Assembly (NCBI RefSeq): GCF_900176365.1
Contig: NZ_FWXY01000003.1
Coordinates: forward strand, 244,000-307,999
From: Desulfocicer vacuolatum DSM 3385
Lineage (GTDB): Bacteria; Desulfobacterota; Desulfobacteria; Desulfobacterales; Desulfobacteraceae
Direction: 5' to 3'
Length of the DNA stretch: 64,000 nucleotides
Shown here: positions 37,150 to 46,352 of the stretch, piece after piece
Layout of the letters: each line of letters begins with the position of its first letter
How positions within the stretch are numbered: the stretch's first letter is position 1
Made by a program: the position numbers and the translations under genes
The notes under the pieces: model-generated
Told to the model about the DNA's origin: nothing
Seen by the model: only the letters and a program-made list of their open reading frames with translations
Databases searched by the model: none

Positions 37150-37316
37150 CCCACATGTCCTGCCGGACAAAACGAATATGGAAAATGGTATTATACCGCC
37201 GCCCCCCGATGGGCAATGTGCCCGGACCGGAACTGTAGACAGCTCAATTGTCCGGTTCCTATTACCCATCGGGAGGCAGCTCTGCCTTAGCTTGCCTTGG
37301 AGGCTGCATTGTATAT
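37150..37316 (+). repeat. Family-B dispersed palindromic repeat, copy B3
   Basis: Core palindrome 37196-37278 with the invariant loop TGTAGACAGCTCAATT. The outer stem is GATGGGCAAT against ATTACCCATC, with one mismatch. Lacks the GTCGTAGACGCGG insertion. Confidence 0.85.
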
Positions 37317-37366
37317 AAAAACTGCACGGGCAGACCTGACCACAAAAAAGCTTGAAATACACACAT
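37311..37366 (-). repeat. Family-A repeat, partial copy A8
   Basis: TATATAAAAACTGCACGGGCAG, then CCACAAAAAAGCTTGAAATAC. Continues directly from B3; the second hairpin is missing. Confidence 0.6.
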
Positions 37367-37409
37367 CATACAAAAATCAATTGTATCAGGATCAGCATAA
37401 TGTGCACAC

Positions 37410-37811
37410 TTAGCTGCCGATATTGTTGAATAACTCAAACATTTTCAATCGAATCAGTGTCTGACTTGTCTCTCCATCACAGGTCAGGGCTTTTAGAGCC
37501 TTTTTTTCCAACAGCCGATACTCTGAAGGGAAAAGGGCATCCAAGGTATTTTGGACATTGTTTTGCAAATCAAAAATGGCATTAACGTCTCCATTGGATT
37601 TAAATACAAAGGGTAATTCCGGTTGCAGCCACAATTGAAAAGGCCTGCATCTACGGCGAAACAAACACCTTCGGCACAATATTTCCCGGGTAATTCGCTT
37701 TGATTTTCGAAAACAATAAATATCCAATCCCCCCACCCCATCATGAAACAGATCATTGATCCACAACACACCCAATAAGACGGTCACGGCATATAGCTCC
37801 ACACAGATCAC
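37410..37811 (-). CDS. Hypothetical protein, weakly supported
   Basis: 133-codon frame starting GTG. No family recognised. It has a hydrophobic N-terminal stretch (VELYAVTVLLGVLWI) and a basic, cysteine-containing middle (REILCRRCLFRRRCRPF). No clear ribosome-binding site is visible. The region is AT-rich between a repeat and the moeA operon, so it may be non-coding or a decayed gene. Confidence 0.3.
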   Translation of the reverse strand: MICVELYAVTVLLGVLWINDLFHDGVGGLDIYCFRKSKRITREILCRRCLFRRRCRPFQLWLQPELPFVFKSNGDVNAIFDLQNNVQNTLDALFPSEYRLLEKKALKALTCDGETSQTLIRLKMFELFNNIGS

Positions 37812-38076
37812 AGCCGCTGAAAAAATTATTAGAATCAGTATGGATTCACAGTCTAATTTGTAGGACGGAATTGTACGTGTTTAAATGAATACCTGTCAAG
37901 GTAGATATCTATTTTTAATTATTTTTTGGCATCTTTCATTGCCGATTTACCCTTTAAAGCCGATTTAAGACATCCATCATCTGACCCCAAAAGTAGTTTA
38001 CACTTTTTTGAAAGCGTATCCCCAAAATGGGACAATTACTCTGGAAAACACAAAGCAACAATGACCTATGCCCGGT

Positions 38077-39300
38077 TTAAAAAGATAAAATCTGCACATC
38101 CACCATCGCTCCCTGGGAAACATCTGTCACCCCTTCGGGGATTGCAGCAATGGCCGTGGCCCTGGCCATGGATTGGAGTCTTCCCTTTTGTCCCAAGGAA
38201 TGAAATTGCGGGGTATCACCTTGCAGGTTAATGGTTCCAAAAACAAATTGAGTCCATTCCCTGTCACGGCCCTGCAAATCAGATGTCAAAGCTGCCCGCA
38301 TGGTGGGCAGACAAGGATGTTTATATCCGGCCAGGGCCCTGATGCCCGGAAAGGCAATTTGAAGAAACCCCATGAGATTGGACGGTGGGCCACCGGGTAA
38401 AATAAAAACCGGCATCTGATCCAGCATACCAAACCCCACAGCCTTACCGGGCCCCATGCGGATACGGTGAAAGGATTTTTTCCATCCCAATTCCAGAAGT
38501 ATCTTTGCAACAAGATCCCGGTCCCCGGTCCAGGCCCCTCCACTGGTGATGACGGCATCAGCATCTGCCATGGCCTTTTCCAGCACATTACGTATCTCCC
38601 GGGGATCATCCCCGGCAATGAGCAGAACAGTCTCCATACCCCATTGTCGGCAAAAGGCATTCAAAGTCACCATGTTACTGGCATAGAGTTTTCCCCGGGG
38701 AAGGGGTCTCCCCGGTGCCACCACCTCATCCCCTGTGGCAATGATGGCCACCCGGGGTTGCTTAAAAACAGAAATCCCACTGAACCCTGATGCAGCAATG
38801 ATACCGGCAAGCCCGGGAATAATACGATCCCCTTTCCGGGCAATGGTCTGCCCCTTCTTAACATCGGTTCCCCTTGGCATAATGTTACGCCCCGGTCCGG
38901 CACTGTTTCCGGCCACAAGGGTCGTGCCTCTAATTTCAGCAAATTCCTCGGCCAGCACAGCATCTGCACCCCGGGGGATTTCAGCCCCTGTTAGAATTCG
39001 CATGGCGGTGCCTGAAATCAATTCCCCAACTTTATCCCCCCCGGCAGCTGCCACATCCCCTGTGACGGTTAAGTGGACAGGTGTTTCACCGGAGACAGCA
39101 GCCAGGTCTTGTGACAAAACAGCATACCCATCTTTAAGGGATGCATCAATGGATGGTGAATCAATGGTTGAAATCAAGGTTTGTGCCAGAATTCTACCTG
39201 TGGCTTCTGATAAATCGATATTTTCCGTTCCCAGCGGTGCAATGGTATCAAGGGTGATATGCAAGGCCTCTTCAAACCCCATGGGCAGCCATGAAATCAT
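38077..39300 (-). CDS. moeA: Molybdopterin molybdenumtransferase MoeA
   Basis: 407 residues, usual MoeA length. Inserts Mo into adenylylated molybdopterin. PLGTENIDLSEATGRIL N-terminus, SPSIDASLKDGYAV (domain III), then the MoaB/MogA-like domain: IATGDEVVAPGRPLPRGKLYASN and VITSGGAWTGDRDLV, with FILPGGPPSNLMGFLQIAFPGI near the end. It lies 52 bp after a second molybdopterin-binding protein and is the last gene of a probable minus-strand Mo-cofactor operon. Confidence 0.92.
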   Translation of the reverse strand: MISWLPMGFEEALHITLDTIAPLGTENIDLSEATGRILAQTLISTIDSPSIDASLKDGYAVLSQDLAAVSGETPVHLTVTGDVAAAGGDKVGELISGTAMRILTGAEIPRGADAVLAEEFAEIRGTTLVAGNSAGPGRNIMPRGTDVKKGQTIARKGDRIIPGLAGIIAASGFSGISVFKQPRVAIIATGDEVVAPGRPLPRGKLYASNMVTLNAFCRQWGMETVLLIAGDDPREIRNVLEKAMADADAVITSGGAWTGDRDLVAKILLELGWKKSFHRIRMGPGKAVGFGMLDQMPVFILPGGPPSNLMGFLQIAFPGIRALAGYKHPCLPTMRAALTSDLQGRDREWTQFVFGTINLQGDTPQFHSLGQKGRLQSMARATAIAAIPEGVTDVSQGAMVDVQILSF

Positions 39301-39352
39301 TTAAATCTCCTTTTTATAAAGACCGCATTGTGATTCCGGTCTGTCCGGGCAG

Positions 39353-40381
39353 CTATTTTCCAAATGCACACCGGGGATAGGTGCAGGTTTTACACCCAAG
39401 GCACAGTCCGCCATGGCCTTTTGCAGCAATATCCGACCGTGAGATCTTATCCCCTGCCAGGACCCGGGGATAAATGAGATCAAACATGGTGGTGGCAGAA
39501 AACAAGCCACAGGCCGGTATCCCCAACACAGGAATTTCATTAATATATGCCACCATAAACATGGCACCGGGCAGCACCGGGGTGCCGTAAACCATATTAC
39601 GGGCCCCGGCCTCTTTTAAGGCAAATCGGGTTCTATCATCGGGGTCCACGGACATCCCCCCTGTGGTAATCAAAATATTTGCCCCTTTTGCCAGCAACTC
39701 CCGTGCGGCAGACGCAATCATCTTATCATCATCAGGAAGAAAAACAACATCCAGCACACCTCCCCCAAAGGCGGCCACTTTTTTACGGATAATGGACTCA
39801 AATTTATCTTCTATGCGGCCATTATACACCTCACTGCCTGTGATCATCACACCGGCATTGGCGGTCATCATGGGCCGTACCTGTAAAATAGAATCCGGTG
39901 CACTCTTTGCAATGGCAACGGCACCGTCCACATACTCTTTGGCAATTAAAAGGGGAATGGCCCGGGTTGCTGCCACTTGATCTTTTTTTCTAACCACAGT
40001 ATTGGTATGGCGTGTGGCACACATGACAATGCCCATTTCATTGAACTGCTCCAGTACCTCCACATTTACTTTGAGCAATCCGTCCCGGGTGGCCCTTAAT
40101 GCAATCTTACCCTCCCGGGGGGCTTCATCCCAGGAGACACCATCCCCGCAAAGGGCGTCTGCCATGGCCATGGCAGCATCATCCTCATGCATTTCACTTG
40201 CTTCCGGCTTGATGACATAAAGGTGATCCTTTCCCAAACGTCTCAAATGATCTAAATCTCGACAGGTCAATATATCTCCCCGTTGAAATGCCGGCCCTTT
40301 GAATTCTCCTGCCCTGATTTCCGTAATGTCATGGGCCAAGGGCTGCCCCACGGCATCTTCTATGTTAACAACCTTAATCAT
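39353..40381 (-). CDS. MoeA/MogA-type molybdopterin-binding protein with C-terminal cysteines
   Basis: 342 residues. N-terminal part (DAVGQPLAHDITEI, FQRGDILTCRDLDHLRRLGK) resembles MoeA lead-in domains. The MoCF-binding domain has VMITGSEVYNGRIEDKF and ILITTGGMSVDPDDRTR. The C-terminus CLGCKTCTYPRCAFGK has four cysteines (CxxCxxCxxxxC), which could bind a metal or cluster. Operon with moeA. Related proteins accompany Mo/W enzyme genes in anaerobes, but the exact role is unknown. Confidence 0.8.
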   Translation of the reverse strand: MIKVVNIEDAVGQPLAHDITEIRAGEFKGPAFQRGDILTCRDLDHLRRLGKDHLYVIKPEASEMHEDDAAMAMADALCGDGVSWDEAPREGKIALRATRDGLLKVNVEVLEQFNEMGIVMCATRHTNTVVRKKDQVAATRAIPLLIAKEYVDGAVAIAKSAPDSILQVRPMMTANAGVMITGSEVYNGRIEDKFESIIRKKVAAFGGGVLDVVFLPDDDKMIASAARELLAKGANILITTGGMSVDPDDRTRFALKEAGARNMVYGTPVLPGAMFMVAYINEIPVLGIPACGLFSATTMFDLIYPRVLAGDKISRSDIAAKGHGGLCLGCKTCTYPRCAFGK

Positions 40382-40575
40382 CTTTTTCCTCCTTGTGGCA
40401 GAATGATTGTTCCCCCTTCAGCGGCAATCTTTTCAGTGGCAATTGATGCCTATTTAAACCGGATCTCCATGCTTCCGGGAGATGATTCAAAATTATCCAT
40501 TATAAAATTGGATGAAATCAAATATCTTGAACAATATTCTTCCCCCCTGATTTCAAAAACATTCACAATAAAACA

Positions 40576-41175
40576 TCAAAGTATCACCGGGTCTTCAGGT
40601 TTAAAATAGCCTTCACCGGCACAAATGCGACACAGGGGTTTTCCCTCCACAATGACTTCTCTGGCATCCCTGACCACCTGACCGCATTGGGTGCACGTGG
40701 TATGAGTCCGTGGGGGGCCGGGCATTTCCTGCCCCGGCAGATCCACACTCACCCACTGGGCCTCAAACAGCTCATTTTCCGGCATTATGCGATACCCCTT
40801 GATCTGCTGCTGATAATGAAACTCCTCTTCAGGGGCATAGCGTTTTACAAGTTCCCTTGATGCCTCGGTTGAAACAATACGCACCGCTTTCCGGGTTTCC
40901 AGATTAACAAAGGTGGCTGCATTAATACCGTAATCTTTAAATTTCAAAGTGCGTTTTCCCAGCCGACAACCCGTGACACTGCCAATGGCATCGCTGGCGC
41001 ATCGATCCATCTCCACATACACAATCAACTTTTTCTTAAATTGGGGTGAGGTGGGGTCATCAATGCCCACAAGACGACACCCCAGCATGGCCATGCGCAC
41101 CCCGATCACCTGGCCGGCACACAAATGGCCATGGGCAATGACAGATGCGTCTAATAAGGATTTAAAAGATTTCAT
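40576..41175 (-). CDS. FmdE-family protein with C-terminal zinc ribbon
   Basis: 199 residues. SVIAHGHLCAGQVIGVRMAML is the FmdE N-terminal motif (H-G-H-x-C-x-G). MDRCASDAIGSVTGCRLGKRTLKFKDYG continues the domain. The C-terminus has CTQCGQVVRDA and CRICAGEGYF, a zinc-ribbon pair. FmdE was named for formylmethanofuran dehydrogenase subunit E; in bacteria it often lies with Mo-cofactor genes and may act in metal or cofactor insertion, which is inference. 6 bp after the ModE-like gene. Confidence 0.88.
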   Translation of the reverse strand: MKSFKSLLDASVIAHGHLCAGQVIGVRMAMLGCRLVGIDDPTSPQFKKKLIVYVEMDRCASDAIGSVTGCRLGKRTLKFKDYGINAATFVNLETRKAVRIVSTEASRELVKRYAPEEEFHYQQQIKGYRIMPENELFEAQWVSVDLPGQEMPGPPRTHTTCTQCGQVVRDAREVIVEGKPLCRICAGEGYFKPEDPVIL

Positions 41176-41181
41176 ATTACC

Positions 41182-41589
41182 CTATTGTTCTCCCATTTTC
41201 ACCGAATGACAAATTCTGCCATTCGGTGGTAAATTTTTTACTCCCATGGATTGCAGCGGCACAGAGGCCTCTTGATGAAAGCTTCTTGTCACTTCAAGAT
41301 ACTCTTTTACAAGCTCATGGGCCTTGGCAGTTAAATGAGCACCACCGCCATGTCCGCCGCCCCGATGGGTTTTAACCAGGGCTTTTCCCACGGACTTTTC
41401 CATGGCAGATATGGCCCCGCGGATTTTACGATAAGGGATTCCCAGGCTCCTGGCGGCCTCAATGATGGAGCCGTTCTCATCAATGGCATTTAACATGGCC
41501 ATGCGCCCCTCACCCATGAGGGGCAGCCCGTCAATTTCCAACCATATCTTTAACCGAACGCTCCAGCGTTCATCTTTATTATCATTCAT
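41182..41589 (-). CDS. ModE-like molybdenum-responsive winged-helix protein
   Basis: 135 residues, the DNA-binding part of ModE without the C-terminal MOP (molybdate-binding) domains. ENGSIIEAARSLGIPYRKIRGAISAMEKSVGKALVKTHRGGGHGGGAHLT is typical ModE/LysR HTH plus wing. With no ligand domain, it may sense through a partner. It leads fmdE, a MoeA-type gene and moeA on the minus strand, and follows the TRAP genes by 167 bp. Confidence 0.85.
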   Translation of the reverse strand: MNDNKDERWSVRLKIWLEIDGLPLMGEGRMAMLNAIDENGSIIEAARSLGIPYRKIRGAISAMEKSVGKALVKTHRGGGHGGGAHLTAKAHELVKEYLEVTRSFHQEASVPLQSMGVKNLPPNGRICHSVKMGEQ

Positions 41590-41756
41590 GGTTTGTTTTT
41601 ATCCTTTACTTTCATACGATTGCATGGTCAAAGCTGAGATTCAAAGGGATAAATGACCAAGTATATTTCACCATGGCATCTTTTGGAATCACCAATTATA
41701 AGCTTAAACTTTGACCGTACACGACATAGACAACACACGGCATGATCACAGAAGGA

Positions 41757-43061
41757 TCATCGTACCAAATCGGGCAAAAATGTGGCAATTGAAGGGAACG
41801 CCACCATTATCATAATGCCGACTATCAAAGCGATGACAAAGGGAATAACGCCGATGAAAATCTCTTCCAGGGGAATATCCGGCTCAATACCTTTAACAAT
41901 GTAAACATTCACCCCCACAGGGGGTGTGATAATCCCCAATTGCGTGATCAGAACGATGATAACCCCAAACCAGACCAAGTCATATCCCAACGAAGAAACA
42001 ATGGGGTAAAAAATGGGAATGGTCAATGTAATCAGGGCCAGGGCATCAATGAAACATCCACCCACCAGATAGATAAAGCAGATGATAAAAATAACGGCCC
42101 AGCTGGGCCAGTCCAGGGTTGCAACAAGATTGGCCCCCTCCATGGGGATACGTGTCAAAGCCAGAAAATGGCCAAAAATGGTGGCCCCTGCCACCAGCAT
42201 GATCACCATGCAGGAGGTCTTAAGGGTGTCAAAAACAGCCCGTTGAAAATTTTCCCAGGAAATTTTTTTCTGGATCACGGCAATGACCAGCAGGGCAAAA
42301 GCCCCCACTGCACCAGCTTTTGTGGGGGTAAAAACACCAAAGAACATCCCCCCCATGACCACCATAAAGACCAGAATCGTTTCCCAAATATCAGCCAGGG
42401 CCTTCAACCGTTCCATGACTGAAAACTCTTCCCCCCTGGCACCCTGTTCCGGGTAGATGGTGCAATAGATAAAAATGGCCACAATAAAAAGCCCGGCAAT
42501 GAGAAAAGCAGGAACAATACCGGCCATAAACAATTTACCAATGGATATCTGGGTTAAGATACCGTAGATAATTAAAATAACACTGGGGGGCATCAAAGCA
42601 CCAATACCTCCCCCCGAAGCCACACATCCTGCTGCCAGACGATTACCGTATTTGTATCGCCTCATTTCAGGCAACCCAATGGTTCCCATGGTGGCAGCAG
42701 TGGCAGTGGTTGAACCGCAAATGGCACCAAAGGCAGTGCAAGCGGCCACCGTGGCCATGGCAAGCCCTCCCCGGACCCTGCCCATGAATTTATAGGCCAT
42801 ATCATAAAGTTTGGCACTGATTCCGGAATAAAAGGCAATAAACCCCATGAAAACAAAAAGTGGAACCAGGGCAAGGCCATAGGAGGAAAATACATCAAAC
42901 ATATCTCTGGAAAGCAACGCAAGTGCTGCTGTCAAATTTGTCAGGTACCAATACCCCAAAAAACCGACAATTGCCATGGCATAGGCCACGGCAATCCGTG
43001 TGAAGAAAAAAAGAATCAGTACTGTAATGCCGACAAATCCAGCCATGACGAACTCATTCAT
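41757..43061 (-). CDS. TRAP transporter large permease (DctM type)
   Basis: 434 residues, about 12 hydrophobic segments. VPLFVFMGFIAFYSGI, CTAFGAICGSTTATAATMG, MPPSVILIIYGI, GCFIDALALITLTIPIF and LGIITPPVGVNVYIVKGI are DctM landmarks. The start overlaps the DctQ gene by 8 bp. Uses the ion gradient to move the ligand delivered by DctP; the ligand is unknown. Confidence 0.93.
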   Translation of the reverse strand: MNEFVMAGFVGITVLILFFFTRIAVAYAMAIVGFLGYWYLTNLTAALALLSRDMFDVFSSYGLALVPLFVFMGFIAFYSGISAKLYDMAYKFMGRVRGGLAMATVAACTAFGAICGSTTATAATMGTIGLPEMRRYKYGNRLAAGCVASGGGIGALMPPSVILIIYGILTQISIGKLFMAGIVPAFLIAGLFIVAIFIYCTIYPEQGARGEEFSVMERLKALADIWETILVFMVVMGGMFFGVFTPTKAGAVGAFALLVIAVIQKKISWENFQRAVFDTLKTSCMVIMLVAGATIFGHFLALTRIPMEGANLVATLDWPSWAVIFIICFIYLVGGCFIDALALITLTIPIFYPIVSSLGYDLVWFGVIIVLITQLGIITPPVGVNVYIVKGIEPDIPLEEIFIGVIPFVIALIVGIMIMVAFPSIATFLPDLVR

Positions 43062-43518
43062 GGGAACCTTCTCTAATTATTTTTAGCAATTGCGACACAA
43101 CCACCAGTGAAAGAAACCCGCAACCTGCGGAAACAGCATAAAGAATATAGTATATGGGTAGTTCCAGAACCGCAGTCACCTGTCCGATGCGTTTCAGGTC
43201 TCCGGCATATTTAAAACATTCCCATGAAACCAGACTAAAAAAAATGGCGGTGATGACACATAAAATACTATCATTGATTTTTTTAGTTCTGGGAGAAAAT
43301 CTCAAATAGAGCATGTCAACACCAATATGTGCCCTTTCCTGATGTGCCGCCGGAAGGGTAAAGGCAATCAAAAGAGCGGCAAGCAAAGAGACAATCTCTT
43401 CTGAGCCCAAAAGTGGATGCCCAAAAATATTTCCCCCCACATCCAGGCATGTCACCAGCATCATGGCCACCAGCATCACACCGGAAACTTTCTTCATGAA
43501 AACAGCCACCTTGTTCAT
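43054..43518 (-). CDS. TRAP transporter small permease (DctQ type)
   Basis: 154 residues with four hydrophobic segments. FGHPLLGSEEIVSLLAALLIAFTLPAAHQERAHIGVDML is a typical DctQ core. Overlaps DctM by 8 bp. Separated from DctP by 249 bp that include a strong palindrome (43669-43710). Confidence 0.9.
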   Translation of the reverse strand: MNKVAVFMKKVSGVMLVAMMLVTCLDVGGNIFGHPLLGSEEIVSLLAALLIAFTLPAAHQERAHIGVDMLYLRFSPRTKKINDSILCVITAIFFSLVSWECFKYAGDLKRIGQVTAVLELPIYYILYAVSAGCGFLSLVVVSQLLKIIREGSHE

Positions 43519-43668
43519 TGTCAGTCTTGTTCCTTATCTAATTCCACCCAAAAAACGCATTTTTCAGGTTCCATTTAAACCCAAACTTTAATGGAGTGGT
43601 TTAAAAGCTCTGCAACCGCTGTTTTATCATGCATTCTCCAAAAAATTCCCGGAATTTTAAAGAAAAAA

Positions 43669-43710
43669 GATGGGTTGTCAAGTCGTAAATTACGACAAAA
43701 TCAACCCATC
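43669..43710 (-). promoter_or_regulatory. Nested palindrome between dctP and dctQ
   Basis: GATGGGTTG at 43669-43677 pairs with CAACCCATC at 43702-43710, and an inner GTCGTAA/TTACGAC adds a second stem. No T-run follows on the minus strand, so it may protect the upstream dctP mRNA and set more DctP than permease; a partial terminator is also possible. Confidence 0.6.
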
Positions 43711-43767
43711 CACAGCAGTTCACACGCCTCCATGCTCAACGAGCTAAACAGCCGGTATCATCATATA

Positions 43768-44817
43768 TCAATAATATTGGCTCTGGAACTCTCCATTATG
43801 ATACAATTTTAATTGTTTGTTTAAAAAATCCAGGGCATCTTTACCCGGAACAGCTCTTTTTTCTGTTTTTTCAATATAATCATCAAACACAGGCTCAAGA
43901 GCTGCTTTCCACTTGGCAGCTTCATCAGGATCAATGCCGGTCATGGAGTTACCCTGGGCCAGGGAGAATCGAATGCCTTCATAATCACTGGTATCCCAGG
44001 CATCACCATGTTTTATGGCCCACTCCATGTTAATTGCATCAATGGCATCCCTGGCTTCCTGGGAAAGAGCATTCCATTTATCTTTGTTCATCACTGCAAA
44101 AAATCCCACAGAATATGCAGTGGGATAGGAAACCACTGAGTAATCAATGACCTCTCCCATTTTCCAGCCCTTATTGGTTTCTTCAGGATAGATGGCTCCC
44201 TGAACAACGCCCTTTTGAAGAGCTTGATATACTTCTGGCATGGGCATGGACACCGGAATGGCCCCCAGGGCCTTTATCATCCCGGCAATGGAACCGGTGG
44301 ATCTTATTTTAAGCCCTTTAAGGTCTGCCATTGAGGTGACATTCTTTTTTTGCGTATGAATCAGTCCCGGCCCATGGGCATGGAGATATAATACCTTTGT
44401 ATCTGCAAGTTCTGTGGGTTGAAATTTATTGTAAACTTCATTGAACACTGCAGTGGCAAATTTTCCGCTGGGGTTGCCAAAGGGAAGATTAATCACATCC
44501 ATGAGGGGAAACCTGCCCCGGGTGTACAAAAGGCAAGACATACCGATATCAGTGCGGCCGGTGACCACACCATCGTAAATCTGTGCAGCTTTCACCAATG
44601 TGTTGCCACCAAAATAAGAGATTTTCACCTCCCCATTGGTTCGAGCCTCCACCTCTTTACACCAGGACTCTGCAAGAACACTCTGAATATGGCCCGGTGG
44701 GAAAAAATTGCTATAGGTCAGATTAACGCCACCTGCCTGGACATTTTCAGAAAAGACAAGGCCGGATAACAAAAAACAGCTACCCAGAATAAGGGATAGA
44801 ACAAATTGTCGCAGCAT
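43768..44817 (-). CDS. TRAP transporter substrate-binding protein (DctP type)
   Basis: 349 residues, periplasmic. Signal peptide MLRQFVLSLILGSCFLLSGL ending VQA/GG. NLTYSNFFPPGHIQS, WCKEVEARTNGEVKISYF, GRTDIG, LKGLKIRSTGS (conserved arginine), ALGAIPVSMPMPEVYQALQKGVVQGA and NKDKWNALSQEARDAID match DctP. First gene of the TRAP operon. Ligand unknown; a fatty or aromatic acid, dicarboxylate or other organic acid is usual for the family. Confidence 0.93.
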   Translation of the reverse strand: MLRQFVLSLILGSCFLLSGLVFSENVQAGGVNLTYSNFFPPGHIQSVLAESWCKEVEARTNGEVKISYFGGNTLVKAAQIYDGVVTGRTDIGMSCLLYTRGRFPLMDVINLPFGNPSGKFATAVFNEVYNKFQPTELADTKVLYLHAHGPGLIHTQKKNVTSMADLKGLKIRSTGSIAGMIKALGAIPVSMPMPEVYQALQKGVVQGAIYPEETNKGWKMGEVIDYSVVSYPTAYSVGFFAVMNKDKWNALSQEARDAIDAINMEWAIKHGDAWDTSDYEGIRFSLAQGNSMTGIDPDEAAKWKAALEPVFDDYIEKTEKRAVPGKDALDFLNKQLKLYHNGEFQSQYY

Positions 44818-44888
44818 CTTGATCTCCTAAGTTTTTTTATCATTACACTTTTTTGATTTTTGATTATGATTCCATGCTCAGCAAAATA

Positions 44889-44988
44889 AAAAAAATTGCC
44901 ACGGGCAGACCGTATTCTGATCGGGCTCTGCACACAGCGAAGGTTGAAATACGCCCCTGATTTGCCGAGAGTTTCATATAAAAAAATA
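44889..44988 (-). repeat. Family-A dispersed repeat, copy A9
   Basis: TTGCCACGGGCAGACCG/CGGGCTCTGC, then GAAATACGCCCC and GAGAGTTTCATATAAAA. Confidence 0.75.
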
Positions 44989-45286
44989 AAAATCAACAAA
45001 AGCAGCAAACTGCAAGCTTGACCCCATTCAAGACTTTGACATTTCATGGAACCAAACCAACTTTCTAATATAATGCTCTGAAATGAAAGTCCAGCTCAAA
45101 TTTAAAAAGAGGTCAGTCAATCAGATTCCCCCAAACCCATGGAGGCCTTAAAAAGGTATGCAACACTGTGACAAAGGTTATAACTACTCTAAATTTTCCA
45201 TGGAATTATCTTTCTTACTATGGTATTCAAACCATGATTTCACGGGTTCACGCAAATCCCAATGCCCGGCAAATCAATGGCTGTGG
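44989..45286. other. Intergenic region, decayed sequence
   Basis: No gene supported. Holds GCAAGCTTGACCCC at 45012-45025, which resembles one arm of the 15364 REP-like palindrome. Flanked by family-A and family-B repeats. Confidence 0.4.
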
Positions 45287-45476
45287 GGATTTTTTATATA
45301 ACGGACATGTCCTGTGGGACACAACAAATATAGAAAATGGTATTATACCGCCGCCCCCCCGATGGACAATGGTCCCGGACCGGAACTGTAGACAGCTCAA
45401 TTGTCCGGTTCCTATTACCCATCGGGGGGGCGGCTCTGCTGAGGTTGCCTTGGAGGCTGCCTTTTCATATAAAAAT
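45287..45476 (+). repeat. Family-B dispersed palindromic repeat, copy B4
   Basis: Full copy without the GTCGTAGACGCGG insertion. Outer stem GATGGACAAT against ATTACCCATC has two mismatches, so this copy is less well paired. Loop TGTAGACAGCTCAATT is unchanged. Confidence 0.85.
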
Positions 45477-45566
45477 TCCATCCAACAGCCTGTAATGATT
45501 GGAGTTTCATTTTTCGTTGTGGGCAGGGCAAATCTCAATAGGATCTGCCCATGGCAGTTTATATGA
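45470..45566 (+). repeat. Family-A dispersed repeat, copy A10
   Basis: TTTCATATAAAAATTCCATCC then TTTTTCGTTGTGGGCAGGGC and GATCTGCCCATGGCAGTTTATATGAA. Joined end to end with B4 on the left and A11 on the right. Confidence 0.75.
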
Positions 45567-45650
45567 AGAATTCGTATGAACCATTGGTTTTTCAAGGTTT
45601 GTTGTGGACAGACCAAGGTCAAAACAAGGTCTGCCCGTGGCAGTTATATT
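45567..45650 (+). repeat. Family-A dispersed repeat, copy A11
   Basis: GTATGAACCATTGG, GGTTTGTTGTGGACAGACC, AAGGTCTGCCCGTGGCAG, TTATAT. About 50 bp before the mobA start. Confidence 0.7.
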
Positions 45651-45701
45651 ATTGAACTATTTGTTTTCTATTCATGGCGACCCAGGCCCAGGTTATTGTT
45701 T

Positions 45702-46352
45702 ATGAAATATCCCTATACCGGCATTATTCTTTCCGGCGGATTAAGTACCCGACTGTCAGGCAAAAACAAAGCTTTTATCGAAATCAACGGCAAAAGGATT
45801 ATTGACAATACCTGTGCCATATTTAAACGCCTCTTTAAAGAAGTAATATTAGTCACGAACAATCCTGAGTCATACGTGGATCTGGGGGTAAAGATGGTGT
45901 CTGATATATACCCGGTGAGAAGTTCCATGACAGGTCTCCACGCAGGAATTTATAATGCATTGTATCCTTTTACCTTTGCTGTTGCATGCGACTCTCCTTT
46001 CTTAAACCGGCAGATGATAGAAAATATTCTCTCCCATATTACCGAGGAGACATTTATTATCGTTCCAAAGGTGGAAAAAGGATTTGAACCCCTATGCGCC
46101 GTCTATTCAAAAAAATGCCTGCCAAGTCTGGAGGATGCCATTGAAAACAAACGATACCGTATTCTGGGAATTTTTGACAAGGGCAACACCGTAAAAATTC
46201 CCGAAGCAGACTTACGCAAATTTGACCCTGAGCTTCTCTCCTTTTTTAATATCAATACCCCCCGGGATCTGGAAAAAGCAAAAACAGATCTGGCCCGCAT
46301 ATACCGCCGTCAATGCCCTGACAATTCAGGCAGGCAGAACGAAAATTCATAA
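45702..46352 (+). CDS. mobA: Molybdenum cofactor guanylyltransferase MobA
   Basis: 216 residues. GIILSGGLSTRLSGKNKAFIEINGKRIID is the MobA nucleotidyltransferase signature (LxGGxSxRxGxxK). SMTGLHAGIYNAL, AVACDSPFLNRQMI (metal-binding CD) and FEPLCAVYSK follow. Attaches GMP to molybdopterin to form the guanine dinucleotide cofactor. I start at MKYPYTGII; the upstream frame runs through repeats. Its last 43 bp overlap the convergent HD-domain gene. Confidence 0.88.
   Translation: MKYPYTGIILSGGLSTRLSGKNKAFIEINGKRIIDNTCAIFKRLFKEVILVTNNPESYVDLGVKMVSDIYPVRSSMTGLHAGIYNALYPFTFAVACDSPFLNRQMIENILSHITEETFIIVPKVEKGFEPLCAVYSKKCLPSLEDAIENKRYRILGIFDKGNTVKIPEADLRKFDPELLSFFNINTPRDLEKAKTDLARIYRRQCPDNSGRQNENS

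Noticed and set aside
36598..37400. Cobalamin riboswitch near cobO
   Set aside because: The sequence upstream of cobO is a family-B repeat; no B12-box was seen.
44818..45701. Frames through the 45.2-45.6 kb repeats (124-132 codons)
   Set aside because: They run through repeats A and B in both directions and have no independent support.
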